Shown piece after piece: positions 34,702 through 43,762 of a stretch of 64,000 nt of DNA. A model generated the notes under the pieces. It did not search any database, was not told the origin of the DNA, and saw nothing but the letters and a program-made list of their open reading frames with translations. Every line of letters starts with the position of its first letter. The stretch's first letter is position 1. A program made the translations under genes and the position numbers. Source of the stretch: Pseudomonadota bacterium. Its GTDB lineage: Bacteria > Pseudomonadota > Gammaproteobacteria > Steroidobacterales > Steroidobacteraceae. Where the stretch lies: NCBI GenBank assembly GCA_023423935.1, contig JAFAEQ010000078.1:62001-126000 (forward strand), read 5' to 3'.

Positions 34702-37644
34702 TCAGAACTTGAAATCCATACCGAGCCGATAGACGCGGCCGAGCGTGTCCCACAACGCTCCCGTACGCGAGTAGATGTACGGGATGGCCGAGCTGCCGCT
34801 GATGTGAGGCACCAACTCGGGATCCTCGTTGGTGATGTTCCTGATGTTCAGGAAGACGCGGCTGTCCATGTTGCCGAACAGCTGAGGGTGGTAGGACAGC
34901 GAGAGATCGAAGTACAACCCGCCGTCCCGATCGATGTTGTCATACGTGATATTCACCGGCGTCGACGCAGGGCAGTTCGTCTGACACTCGATCGACAAGT
35001 TGCTGTTCACCGTCGAGCTGAAATAGCGCGTGGTGATGCCGGCCGTGAACTCGTTCAACGTATACGATACCGTCCCGTTGAGTCTGACTTCCGGCAGCGT
35101 CGCGCCGACCGCATCGTTCGCCACCGTAATGCCGTTGTCGGTCACGTTCTCGATGTAGCGGGAGCCGACGAGACGCATCGATACGGAACCAGGAAGGCTG
35201 CTGAATGCCGACAGCGGGAAGTTGTACGAAGCCTCGAAGTCGACGCCCCGAGCCTTCTGTTGCGCGAGGTTGAAGTTGCCCTGCTGCACCGTGCTGATGA
35301 CGCTCGTCGAAGAGAACGGAGCGCCGGCCGTCGGATCGAACGTGATCCACGGGCACAGCGCAGTCCAACCCTGATAGCACAGCGTGACCACGTTGTTCGC
35401 GCTGACCAGTGCGATGGCATCCGTGACTTTCGTATCCCAGTAGTCGACGGACACATTCAGGCCCGGAGCGAAATCCGGTTGCACGACGACACCGAGTGTC
35501 CACGTGTCACCGATCTCGGGCGTCAGTCCCGGGCTCCCCGTCTGGGTACGTCCGAACACGTTCGGCGTACTGGACCATGGATTGACCTGGGTTCCCAGAC
35601 CGAAATTCTGCGCCTGGAACAGGTCGCTGATGCTGGGCGCACGAATGTCGCGCGATTTAGTAGCGCGGAAGCGCAGGCTGTTAGCCGGAGCCCAGGTCGT
35701 TCCGATCTTCCAGGTATTCACGCCACCCGAAAGCTCATAGTCCGTGTAGCGGAAAGCTCCGGTCAGGTCCCATTGTTCGGCGAAGGACTTGCCATTGAGC
35801 AGCGGGAAGAGCACTTCGACGGCCGCTTCGCTGACGCGCGTACCGGCATCGAGAGGTTGATGGTTGCCCGAGTGCCAGCCGGCCTGACGTGCGATGGCAT
35901 CCGGATCCACGGTTGCCTTCTCTTCGCGATGCTCGGCGCTGAACGCGATCGACACCGGACCTGCCCAGTTTTCGAACGGAGCGCCCGTAATCGACATCGC
36001 GTACACATCCTGCGAGATTTCGCTGTACGAAGACGCGGTGCCCAGAATGTAGTCGAGCGCTGCCTGATCGTTGACGTTGAGGCCCAGCGGATTGAACGGG
36101 ACGCATCCATTGGTGGGATCCGTCAGCGTCGAACGACAAACGATCGAGCCGTCCGGCGCGCTGACGGCATCGAGCGCCAGCGTGAACCGCGCATTGTTGC
36201 GGGCGTTGTGCGTTTTCGCAGTGCCGTCGGTGCGGCCGAACTGCGCGTACGCATTCCACGACCAGTTGCTCGCGAACAGATCGAAGTTGCCTTCCACGCC
36301 GAGGACATAGCGATCCGTGGCGCGCGAGGTCTCGGTGGTGACGAACGGCAGATCGTAGGCCATGGTGCCGACGCGGAACGACGCGAGCCCGAGGTCCGTC
36401 ATTCGCGCCTGCACCGAGGCTGGAATGAATGGGTTGCCTGACCGCACCTGCAGGCCGCCCGAGTCGGCAACGGCCGATGCCACCAGGTAGTGAGGGAATG
36501 CGATCCCGAGGGTGTGATTCAGGCCGCGAGACCATTGCGCGAAGACGTTGATGTTGTCCGTGACATCGTAGGAGACGCGTGCAAATGCATTCTTGCGCTC
36601 CTGCGAAGGCAGCAGACTGTAGGCATCCGCCGTTCGCGTCTCGAGGTAGTCGCCTCCGGCCATGAACAGATCGCGCAATACGCCTTCGCCGAACTGAAAC
36701 TGATACGGAACGCCGCCCTCGCCGAACGCGGTGCCACGCAGAGGCCCGTAGGTAATGAGTCCGCCGTGCGTTGCCGCGGAGAGGAACGCGTTGTTGCGGG
36801 TTACGTACTCCGGCTGGCCATTGGTAGGCGTGTAGCTCGGATTGATGATGTATTCCTTCGTGCTCCATCCCCAGGCGCGGTCGCCAACACCTTCGACGCC
36901 GTCGTTGTCCACCAACTCACCACTCAACAACACATGGCCGCGTCCGCCCGCAAACGGAAAGCCGGCCGCCAGCGAGACCTTGTAGTTCTCGGCATCCTCG
37001 TAACTGGTCATGCCACCGGAGACCTCGCCTTTGACGCCGGTGAAGTCGCGATCGAGGATGAAGTTCACCACGCCTGCGACTGCATCGGATCCATAGACCG
37101 CCGAGGCACCGCCGGTGACGATTTCGACTCGTTCGATGAGTTGTTGCGGGAAGTTGTCGGTGTCCACCACGCCGGAAGCGAGTGAGCCGACGGAGCGCTG
37201 TCCGTCGAGCAGCACCAGCGTGCGATTGATACCGAGGTTGCGCATTTCGATGCTCGAAATGCCCGCTTGGTTGAAGCTCGGCAGACCGGCGCCCTGCGTG
37301 GTGCTATAGCCGCCGGCGATCACCGGTAGGGTTTGCAACGATTCCTTGACACTGGCATTAGCGGTCGTACCGAAGAGCTCAGCTGCGTTGAGCACCGTCA
37401 GCGGCGTAGGAGCCTCGTAGCCACCGGTCGTCACGAGGCGCGAGCCAGTGACGGTCACCTGCTCGACGACCGGGCTGCCCGTCGATAGCGACTGCGCCGA
37501 TCCGGTCGCATCGCTCGTCGATTCGGCGGCACTAGCAACTGTCTGCGTCTCCGCTTGATTCGGCTCGGCCGCATACGCAGCACCCTGCAACGCAAGCGCG
37601 AGCGCAACCGAGTATCTCAACGTCAAGGATGGCTTCGATTTCAC
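34702..37644 (-). CDS. TonB-dependent receptor
   Basis: A 980-residue outer-membrane receptor. It starts at GTG with GGAG eight bases upstream and has a signal peptide (about residues 1-26), a plug domain (roughly 60-190: EQVTVTGSRL, RNLGINRTLVLLDGQR, QLIERVEIVTGGASAVYGSD and GVVNFILDRDF), a 22-strand barrel and the C-terminal phenylalanine (RLGMDFKF) needed for outer-membrane insertion. It takes up a substrate with TonB-ExbB-ExbD energy. The following amidohydrolase genes suggest uptake of an amide or cyclic compound, but the substrate cannot be read from the sequence. Confidence 0.95.
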   Translation of the reverse strand: MKSKPSLTLRYSVALALALQGAAYAAEPNQAETQTVASAAESTSDATGSAQSLSTGSPVVEQVTVTGSRLVTTGGYEAPTPLTVLNAAELFGTTANASVKESLQTLPVIAGGYSTTQGAGLPSFNQAGISSIEMRNLGINRTLVLLDGQRSVGSLASGVVDTDNFPQQLIERVEIVTGGASAVYGSDAVAGVVNFILDRDFTGVKGEVSGGMTSYEDAENYKVSLAAGFPFAGGRGHVLLSGELVDNDGVEGVGDRAWGWSTKEYIINPSYTPTNGQPEYVTRNNAFLSAATHGGLITYGPLRGTAFGEGGVPYQFQFGEGVLRDLFMAGGDYLETRTADAYSLLPSQERKNAFARVSYDVTDNINVFAQWSRGLNHTLGIAFPHYLVASAVADSGGLQVRSGNPFIPASVQARMTDLGLASFRVGTMAYDLPFVTTETSRATDRYVLGVEGNFDLFASNWSWNAYAQFGRTDGTAKTHNARNNARFTLALDAVSAPDGSIVCRSTLTDPTNGCVPFNPLGLNVNDQAALDYILGTASSYSEISQDVYAMSITGAPFENWAGPVSIAFSAEHREEKATVDPDAIARQAGWHSGNHQPLDAGTRVSEAAVEVLFPLLNGKSFAEQWDLTGAFRYTDYELSGGVNTWKIGTTWAPANSLRFRATKSRDIRAPSISDLFQAQNFGLGTQVNPWSSTPNVFGRTQTGSPGLTPEIGDTWTLGVVVQPDFAPGLNVSVDYWDTKVTDAIALVSANNVVTLCYQGWTALCPWITFDPTAGAPFSSTSVISTVQQGNFNLAQQKARGVDFEASYNFPLSAFSSLPGSVSMRLVGSRYIENVTDNGITVANDAVGATLPEVRLNGTVSYTLNEFTAGITTRYFSSTVNSNLSIECQTNCPASTPVNITYDNIDRDGGLYFDLSLSYHPQLFGNMDSRVFLNIRNITNEDPELVPHISGSSAIPYIYSRTGALWDTLGRVYRLGMDFKF

Positions 37645-38044
37645 AACAAGTTCTCCAGCTGACCAGCGCTACGCCTCAAGGGAAATTCTTCTTCCGGAAC
37701 GGGCCGCGTGAGACGACGCGAACTTCGCTGCAGCCGGTGATGTTCACCATGCCGCTGACGAATCGCGTCTCGATATCTCCGCAAACCTCGTGACCGTGAC
37801 TGATGCAACCGGCAGCATCGACAGCAACGCACCCCCCTCTCATCGCTCGTGGATGGAGTGGTGATCTCTTACCGGCGTGGTGGGAAAACTAGACGGGCGT
37901 CAAAGTCGCAGGAAGATGCCAAAGCGGATTCGGATGGTGTCCATCAGTCACCATCACAGAGCAGTTTGGTAACTGCACGGCGCGCGAAATACTCCGTAGC
38001 ATTCCTGTGCGAACCATTTCGTCGCGATGAATGCGAGGCGTGAC
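37645..38044. promoter_or_regulatory. divergent control region with two dyads
   Basis: A 400-bp non-coding region between the receptor gene (leftward) and the acetyltransferase gene (rightward). Two dyads stand out: GATGGTG (37933-37939) with CACCATC (37949-37955), and GCAGTT (37961-37966) with AACTGC (37971-37976). They are 5 bp apart and could be operator sites for a regulator of the receptor operon. No gene or RNA is seen in the rest of the region. Confidence 0.45.
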
Positions 38045-38497
38045 ATGACAACGATCACGATCAGGCCTGTCGAAGCTTCTGACCATGATGAGTGGTACGT
38101 GCTATGGCGCGGCTACCAGGCTTTCTACAAAGTCGATCTGTCACGGGAGACCAGTCACACGACCTGGCAGCGACTGCTTGCCGATGACGAGCCCATGCAC
38201 GGCTCGCTGGCCATCGTCGACGAGCGCCCTCTCGGGCTCGTGCATTTCATCGAGCATCGCTCCTGCTGGACGGTGGGCAACTACTTCTACCTGCAGGACC
38301 TGTTCGTGGCCGAGGAAGCACGCGGGCACGGGCTCGGTCGTGCGCTCATCGAGCACGTGTACGCCGAAGCAGCAAAGCGCGGCGGCTCGCGAGTCCACTG
38401 GCTGACGCACGAGACCAATCGCGAGGCCATGCTGCTCTACGACCGCATCGCCGATCGGTCCGGCTTCGTGCAGTACCGGAAGATCATTGGAAGCTGA
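38045..38497 (+). CDS. GNAT-family N-acetyltransferase
   Basis: A 150-residue GNAT acetyltransferase. The acetyl-CoA binding motif appears as LFVAEEARGHGLGRALIEHV (Q/RxxGxG/A type), preceded by the beta4 strand and followed by HWLTHETNREAMLLYDRIA. I start at ATG 38045, six codons after an upstream start of the longer frame. The acceptor (amine of a small molecule or protein) is not known. The gene stands alone between the receptor operon and prmA. Confidence 0.85.
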   Translation: MTTITIRPVEASDHDEWYVLWRGYQAFYKVDLSRETSHTTWQRLLADDEPMHGSLAIVDERPLGLVHFIEHRSCWTVGNYFYLQDLFVAEEARGHGLGRALIEHVYAEAAKRGGSRVHWLTHETNREAMLLYDRIADRSGFVQYRKIIGS

Positions 38498-38670
38498 GCG
38501 GCGAGGCTTGACGATGAGGCGTAAGCCCGAGTCGGACAGGTGAGTGCCAGGGGGTGCGAGATCTCTCATCCCCGCACGAGCCCCACGCCCTAAGAGGCTC
38601 ACGTCTCCGGTTCGTCGGACAGGTACAATCCGGTCCCTTTCCCGACCGGTCCAGGTAGTCCGTACGGCCC

Positions 38671-39573
38671 ATGGCCTTTCTCCAACTCACACTCGCCGTC
38701 GGTTCGGCCGATCCCACGCCTTTCGAAGATGCGCTGTTCGCGGCCGGGGCGGTGTCGGTCACGCTCGAAGATGCAGCCGACAATCCGGTGCTCGAGCCTG
38801 CGCCGGGCACTACACCGCTGTGGCCCAGCGTGCGCGTGAAGGCATTGTTCGATGAGGGCGCTGATCGCGATGTGATCGCGGTATTGCTGCGGGATCAGCT
38901 GGCCGTGCCGTTGCCGCAGCTCGAATTCGAAGGCATTGCGGATCGGGCCTGGGAGCGCGAGTGGCTCAAGGATTTCAGGCCGATGCAGTTCGGGCGGCGG
39001 CTGTGGATCTGTCCGGACGGGCAGCGGCCTTCACTTTCTGACGAAGATCTCCGTGAGGCCGTGTTCATCGATCTCGATCCGGGGCTCGCTTTCGGGACTG
39101 GCACACATCCGACCACGGCACTTTGCCTGCAATGGCTCGAAGGTGCGGATCTCGCCGGCAAAGCGGTCATCGACTATGGCTGCGGCTCGGGGATTCTCGC
39201 CATTGCAGCGTTGAAGCTGGGCGCAGCATCGGCGCTCGGCGTCGATATCGACCCTCAAGCCATCCTGGCCACTCGCGAGAATGCGGTACGCAACGACGTC
39301 GCCGAGCAGCTCACGACGATGACCGTCGAGGAGATGACAGCCGCCCCGGTGGATGTGGTGCTTGCGAACATTCTGGCCGAGCCCTTGCTCCAGCTCGCAC
39401 CGGATCTGGCCTCACTGACGAAACCGGGCGGTGCCATCGTTCTCTCTGGCATCCTGAGCGAACAGGCTGCGCAGGTAGCGACGCGGTACGCAGCATGGTT
39501 TCATATCGCACCGATTCGCGTTCATGAGGGATGGGCGCGCATAGACGGCGTACGACACCACGAGCAACGCTAG
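38671..39573 (+). CDS. prmA: ribosomal protein L11 methyltransferase
   Basis: A 300-residue PrmA, which trimethylates lysines and the N terminus of ribosomal protein L11 using S-adenosylmethionine. The N-terminal substrate-recognition domain is followed by the Rossmann-fold domain with AFGTGTHPTTALCLQWLE and the SAM motif VIDYGCGSGILAIAALKLGA; the NxxxxP-type motif is NILAEPLLQLAP. A TACAAT -10 hexamer lies upstream at 38624-38629. It leads the prmA, DUF3426, dusB, fis order. Confidence 0.97.
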   Translation: MAFLQLTLAVGSADPTPFEDALFAAGAVSVTLEDAADNPVLEPAPGTTPLWPSVRVKALFDEGADRDVIAVLLRDQLAVPLPQLEFEGIADRAWEREWLKDFRPMQFGRRLWICPDGQRPSLSDEDLREAVFIDLDPGLAFGTGTHPTTALCLQWLEGADLAGKAVIDYGCGSGILAIAALKLGAASALGVDIDPQAILATRENAVRNDVAEQLTTMTVEEMTAAPVDVVLANILAEPLLQLAPDLASLTKPGGAIVLSGILSEQAAQVATRYAAWFHIAPIRVHEGWARIDGVRHHEQR

Positions 39574-39584
39574 GCCCGTTCGTT

Positions 39585-40655
39585 TTGCTGACTCAGTGCC
39601 CCAACTGCCACACGACCTTTCGCATCACGAGCGAGATCCTGCGCGTCGCTAACGGGCAGGTGCGTTGCGGTCGCTGCCATACGCAGTTCGATGCGCTTGA
39701 GCGGCTCATCGAAGAAGACCTGCCAGGCGAAGCGTCGTCCCAACCGCTGCCGACACAGCAGATCGAGGTCGAGGAACCCGAGGCACACGAGGACATCACG
39801 CTCGAAGGGCGCCATATCGAGATCACTGGCACGTATCGGGTGATGGATGACCCCGAACAGCCGCAGATTCGCCAGGAAGTCACCGAGGGATGGGTCGAGA
39901 TCGACGACGTCGACAGTGACGATGTCGCCATCTCACCGCATGGCATCGAGGTCGAAGAGGATCTTCAGGAGCGCGAGGCTGATGCTGCCGCGGTTGCGTA
40001 TGCACGCGAGCCGACGCCTAAGCCCTGGCACGAACCGGTCTATTCGCCGCGACGCGTCATTGCTTCGCAGACGGCCGATGACGCGCCTTCGGACGTCGAA
40101 TCGGACGACGATATCGACTTGTTTGCGCGCCGACGTCAGAAGTCCTCGATCCTGTGGCCCATTGCAGTGCTGCCGCTGTTCCTGCTGCTCGTTGCACAGA
40201 TTGCTCACCACTATCGTGCGGAGCTCGCGAGGCATCCCACGGCCGGTCCGGCGATCACCCGGATCTATGGCGCGCTCGGCATTCCGCTGCTCCCCGACTG
40301 GCGTCTGCACGCGTACGAGATCAAGCAATGGGGCGTGCTGTCGGACCCGGCACACCCGGGAACGCTGCGAGTGAGGGCAAGCATCACGAATCGCGCAGAC
40401 TTCGCTCAGCCGTATCCCCTGCTGAAGCTCGTACTGGAAGATCGCTGGGGCGATCAGGTGCGGGCGCGCGAATTCGAGCCGCAGGAGTACGTCGACCCCG
40501 GAACGCCCACGAACAGACTTCTGCCGCCTGATCAAGCCGTGAATGCCACGATCAACATCGTCGACCCCGGCCCTGACGCGGAGGGTTTCCGCTTCGACGT
40601 GTGCCTTCGGGGAAAATCCCCCATCCCGGTTTGCGCCGGCGACGTACCTCAATAG
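39585..40655 (+). CDS. zinc-ribbon and DUF3426 membrane protein
   Basis: A 356-residue protein with an N-terminal zinc ribbon (CPNCHTTFRITSEI and CGRCHTQF, the MJ0042-type CxxC pair), a long acidic disordered region, a transmembrane helix (ILWPIAVLPLFLLLVAQIA, about residues 188-206) and a C-terminal DUF3426 domain. I place the start at the TTG at 39585, 12 bp after prmA, giving MLTQCPNC, the usual N terminus of the family. The zinc ribbon should be cytoplasmic and the DUF3426 part periplasmic. Function unknown; the gene between prmA and dusB is common in gammaproteobacteria. Confidence 0.85.
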   Translation: MLTQCPNCHTTFRITSEILRVANGQVRCGRCHTQFDALERLIEEDLPGEASSQPLPTQQIEVEEPEAHEDITLEGRHIEITGTYRVMDDPEQPQIRQEVTEGWVEIDDVDSDDVAISPHGIEVEEDLQEREADAAAVAYAREPTPKPWHEPVYSPRRVIASQTADDAPSDVESDDDIDLFARRRQKSSILWPIAVLPLFLLLVAQIAHHYRAELARHPTAGPAITRIYGALGIPLLPDWRLHAYEIKQWGVLSDPAHPGTLRVRASITNRADFAQPYPLLKLVLEDRWGDQVRAREFEPQEYVDPGTPTNRLLPPDQAVNATINIVDPGPDAEGFRFDVCLRGKSPIPVCAGDVPQ

Positions 40656-40770
40656 AGATTTCAGTCGAGCGGTGGCAACCCGCCAGAACGCAGGCAAACT
40701 ATGCCGCCCGGCCATCTGGCCAGCCCCTCAGCCCCTCGGACGCCCGCTTTACCAATCGACTTCTCTACCT

Positions 40771-41766
40771 ATGCGCATCGGTCCGTATCAACTCGAGAAC
40801 AATCTCGCGCTCGCACCGATGGCGGGCGTGACCGATCTGCCGTTCCGATTGTTGTGCCGACGCATGGGTGCCGCGATTTGCGCTGGCGAAATGCTGACTT
40901 GCGACGTGCGTTTATGGCACACCGAGAAGTCGCGCCGTCGCATGGATCACAGCGGCGAGCCTGATCCTCGTGTCGTACAGATCGCAGGCGGCGATGCGCA
41001 GATGATGGTGGAAGCGGCACAGCGCAACGTCGATGCCGGCGCACAGATCATCGACATCAATATGGGATGTCCCGCAAAGAAGGTTTGCAACAAGGCCGCG
41101 GGCTCGGCATTGATGAGAGACGAGCCGCTCGTGCGACAGATTCTCGAAGCGGTTGTCAAGGCAGTCAGCGTGCCGGTGACATTGAAGATGCGCACCGGCT
41201 GGGATGTAACTTCGCGCAACGCGGTGACAATCGCGCGCATGGCCGAGGACGTGGGTGTGCAAGCCCTCGCCGTGCATGGTCGAACCCGCGCGTGCATGTA
41301 CCAGGGGAATGCGGAATACGAAACCATCCGCGCCGTGAAAGAAAGTGTGTCGATTCCGATTTTTGCCAATGGCGACATCGACTCACCACGCAAGGCGAAG
41401 ATCGTTCTTGAACAAACCGGCGCAGATGGCCTGATGATCGGGCGCAGTGCGCAGGGACGCCCATGGATTTTCCGCGAGATCAATGCCTACATGCGTGATG
41501 GCGTACTTTGTGCCGAGCCTTCCATCGAAGAAGTACGTGATATCATGCTGGCTCACTTGCGCGACCTGTACGCTTTCTACGGTGACGACACTGGAGTCCG
41601 GGTCGCGCGCAAACACATCGATTGGTATGCGAAAGGGCGCGCAACTGCGCACGCTGCTCGTCATGCCGTGATGCAGGCTACGCAGCCGCAGGCACAGCTC
41701 GAGCACGCGCGGGCGTATTTCGATACGCTTGCCGAGGAGCGTTCTTCGCTGGACAGTGCGGCCTGA
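40771..41766 (+). CDS. dusB: tRNA-dihydrouridine synthase B
   Basis: A 331-residue FMN-dependent enzyme that reduces uridine to dihydrouridine in tRNA. Visible motifs: N-terminal APMAGVTDLPFRLLCRRMGA, the catalytic-cysteine segment INMGCPAKKVCNKAAGSALM, KMRTGWD and the ADGLMIGRSAQGRPWIF FMN-phosphate site. The ATG at 40771 gives the family's normal N terminus; no clear Shine-Dalgarno is seen. In E. coli dusB and fis form an operon, and the same order is kept here. Confidence 0.97.
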   Translation: MRIGPYQLENNLALAPMAGVTDLPFRLLCRRMGAAICAGEMLTCDVRLWHTEKSRRRMDHSGEPDPRVVQIAGGDAQMMVEAAQRNVDAGAQIIDINMGCPAKKVCNKAAGSALMRDEPLVRQILEAVVKAVSVPVTLKMRTGWDVTSRNAVTIARMAEDVGVQALAVHGRTRACMYQGNAEYETIRAVKESVSIPIFANGDIDSPRKAKIVLEQTGADGLMIGRSAQGRPWIFREINAYMRDGVLCAEPSIEEVRDIMLAHLRDLYAFYGDDTGVRVARKHIDWYAKGRATAHAARHAVMQATQPQAQLEHARAYFDTLAEERSSLDSAA

Positions 41767-41798
41767 CACTGCACCGTCGAGAGGATTGCGGAGAGCCC

Positions 41799-42089
41799 AT
41801 GGCGCCCAGTAAAAAAACGAGAGCTCGGAGAGAGCCCATGATGAGACCAGCTTCACGCGCAATGCCGTTGCGGACCATGACTGCCGAGGCGCTCAGCTCG
41901 TACTTCGAGACGCTGAACGGCCATAAGCCCGGGCAGCTGTACGATCTCGTGCTACGCGAAGTCGAAGAGCCGTTGTTCAAGGCAGTTCTCGAATACGCGG
42001 AAGGAAATCAGAGCCGGGCAGCCGACATTCTCGGCATCAATCGCGGCACCCTGCGCAAGAAACTCAAGACGTACGGACTCGCCAGTTAG
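41799..42089 (+). CDS. fis: DNA-binding protein Fis
   Basis: A 96-residue Fis, a small homodimeric nucleoid protein that bends DNA and activates stable-RNA promoters in rich medium. The C-terminal helix-turn-helix reads NQSRAADILGINRGTLRKKL, and the dimer core is upstream. I use the ATG at 41799 with GGAG seven bases upstream; another ATG at 41838 would give a shorter N terminus. Its stop codon is enclosed in a hairpin. Confidence 0.96.
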   Translation: MAPSKKTRARREPMMRPASRAMPLRTMTAEALSSYFETLNGHKPGQLYDLVLREVEEPLFKAVLEYAEGNQSRAADILGINRGTLRKKLKTYGLAS

Positions 42090-42096
42090 CGAGTCC
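42075..42096 (+). terminator. hairpin at the fis stop codon
   Basis: Perfect 8-bp stem GGACTCGC/GCGAGTCC with the six-base loop CAGTTA. The fis TAG (42087-42089) lies in the loop and first stem base. No T-tract follows; the function might be 3'-end protection of the dusB-fis mRNA. Confidence 0.5.
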
Positions 42097-42098
42097 GC

Positions 42099-42182
42099 GT
42101 GATGACAGTGATACCGGTGATGACAGTGATGCCGGTATAAGGAACCAAACCGCGGCCTCGCCGCGGTCATCACTGTCATCAC
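42099..42182. repeat. GTGATGAC-type inverted repeat upstream of purH
   Basis: Two tandem 18-bp units GTGATGACAGTGATACCG and GTGATGACAGTGATGCCG (42099-42134, one mismatch), then an inverted copy TCATCACTGTCATCAC (42167-42182). Between them is a CCGCGG/CCGCGG hairpin (42150-42166). The arms can pair over about 16 bp. It lies in the fis-purH gap and ends 19 bp before the purH start. A related pair lies at 45647-45768. Confidence 0.75.
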
Positions 42183-42201
42183 TTCCAGCACCGCCATCAC
42201 T

Positions 42202-43758
42202 ATGATTCCAATTCGCCGCGCACTTTTAAGCGTCTCCAACAAAGACGGCCTCGTCGATTTCGCTCGTGCATTGCAGCAGCGGGGCGTCGCGATTCTCTCG
42301 ACGGGCGGCACCGCCGCGTTACTCGAAAAGAATGGCGTCAAGGTGACCGAAGTGTCGGCGCACACCGGCTTTCCGGAGATCATGGATGGTCGCGTGAAGA
42401 CGCTGCATCCGAAGATTCACGGCGGACTGCTGGGACGTCGCGACATCGACGATGAAGTGATGCGCGCGCATGGCATCGATCCGATCGATCTGGTGGTGGT
42501 GAATCTCTATCCGTTCGCCGCGACGATCGCGAAGCCGGATTGCACATTCGAAGACGCGATCGAGAACATCGACATCGGCGGGCCTGCGATGGTTCGTGCG
42601 GCCGCGAAGAATCACGATCGCGTGAGTATCGTGGTCGACCCTAGCGACTACACCAGCATCCTGAACGAGATTGCGACGGACGGCGGCGTGAGCGAGCAGA
42701 CGCGCCGACGGCTCGCAGCGAAGGCTTACGCGCACACGGCGAGCTACGACTCCGCCGTGGCGAGCTATCTCGCGCGTGTGACCGAGAATGCGGCTGCCGA
42801 GTTCGCGCCTTCGCTCACTTTGCATTTCCGCAAACGCATGGATCTGCGCTACGGCGAGAATCCTCACCAGAGCGGCGCCTTCTACACGGTTGCCGACCTG
42901 CAAGGCTCGAGCATCGGCAGTGCGACGCAGTTGCAGGGCAAGACGCTCTCGTACAACAACATCGCGGATGGCGACACCGCATTCGAATGCGTGCGTCAGT
43001 TTGCCGAGCCGGCCTGCGTAATCGTGAAACACGCAAATCCCTGCGGCGTAGCTGTCGCTGCCGACACGCTCTCGGCGTACGACAAGGCTTTCAAGACCGA
43101 TCCCACTTCCGCATTCGGCGGCATCATTGCGTTCAATCGTCCGCTGAACGCAGCGACCGCACGCGCCATCGTCGATCGTCAGTTCGTCGAGCTGATCATC
43201 GCGCCGGAAGTCGAACCCGAGGCGCTCGAAGTGTGTGCTCGCAAAGAGAACGTTCGAGTGCTGAGCACGGGCGGTTTGAAGCCGAGCAACATTCGTCACG
43301 AATATCGCAGCGTGAACGGCGGCCTGCTCGTGCAGACGCGCGATGAGGGCATGGTGGCGAAAGCCGATCTCAGGATCGTCACCAAGCGCCAGCCGACTCC
43401 CGCCGAGCTCGACGATCTCATGTTCGCGTGGCAGGTCTGCAAATACGTGAAGTCGAATGCGATCATCTACGTGCGCGACAAGATGACGCTCGGCGTCGGC
43501 GCAGGCCAGATGAGTCGCGTAGTCTCGAGCCGCATCGCCGCCATGAAGGCCAAGGATGAAGGACTCGAAGTCGCCGGCGCCGTCATGGCCTCCGATGCAT
43601 TCTTCCCGTTCCGCGACGGCCTCGACGTCGCCGCGGAATTCGGCATCAAAGCCGTCATCCAGCCCGGCGGCTCGATGCGCGACAACGAAGTCATCGCTGC
43701 AGCCGATGAACACGGCATGGCGATGGTGCTGACGGGGATGAGGCACTTCAGGCACTGA
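42202..43758 (+). CDS. purH: bifunctional AICAR transformylase/IMP cyclohydrolase
   Basis: A 518-residue PurH that performs the last two steps of IMP synthesis: formylation of AICAR and ring closure. The N-terminal cyclohydrolase domain (about 1-200) carries LLSVSNKDGLVDFARALQQ and STGGTAALLEKNGV; the C-terminal transformylase domain carries LRYGENPHQSGAFY and the K/H catalytic HANPCGVAV. The frame is full length. It is followed by purD after a CTAG-heptad inverted repeat. Confidence 0.98.
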   Translation: MIPIRRALLSVSNKDGLVDFARALQQRGVAILSTGGTAALLEKNGVKVTEVSAHTGFPEIMDGRVKTLHPKIHGGLLGRRDIDDEVMRAHGIDPIDLVVVNLYPFAATIAKPDCTFEDAIENIDIGGPAMVRAAAKNHDRVSIVVDPSDYTSILNEIATDGGVSEQTRRRLAAKAYAHTASYDSAVASYLARVTENAAAEFAPSLTLHFRKRMDLRYGENPHQSGAFYTVADLQGSSIGSATQLQGKTLSYNNIADGDTAFECVRQFAEPACVIVKHANPCGVAVAADTLSAYDKAFKTDPTSAFGGIIAFNRPLNAATARAIVDRQFVELIIAPEVEPEALEVCARKENVRVLSTGGLKPSNIRHEYRSVNGGLLVQTRDEGMVAKADLRIVTKRQPTPAELDDLMFAWQVCKYVKSNAIIYVRDKMTLGVGAGQMSRVVSSRIAAMKAKDEGLEVAGAVMASDAFFPFRDGLDVAAEFGIKAVIQPGGSMRDNEVIAAADEHGMAMVLTGMRHFRH

Positions 43759-43762
43759 GGCT

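Noticed and set aside
34804..36441. 545-codon open frame on the plus strand opposite the TonB receptor gene
   Set aside because: Arg/Val/Glu-rich translation without motifs, inside a full-length receptor gene. It is a shadow frame.
42099..42182. possible purine riboswitch before purH
   Set aside because: No conserved purine aptamer pattern is visible; the sequence is a simple tandem and inverted repeat.
42319..43755. 478-codon open frame opposite purH
   Set aside because: Shadow of a conserved enzyme gene; histidine- and arginine-rich, no domain.
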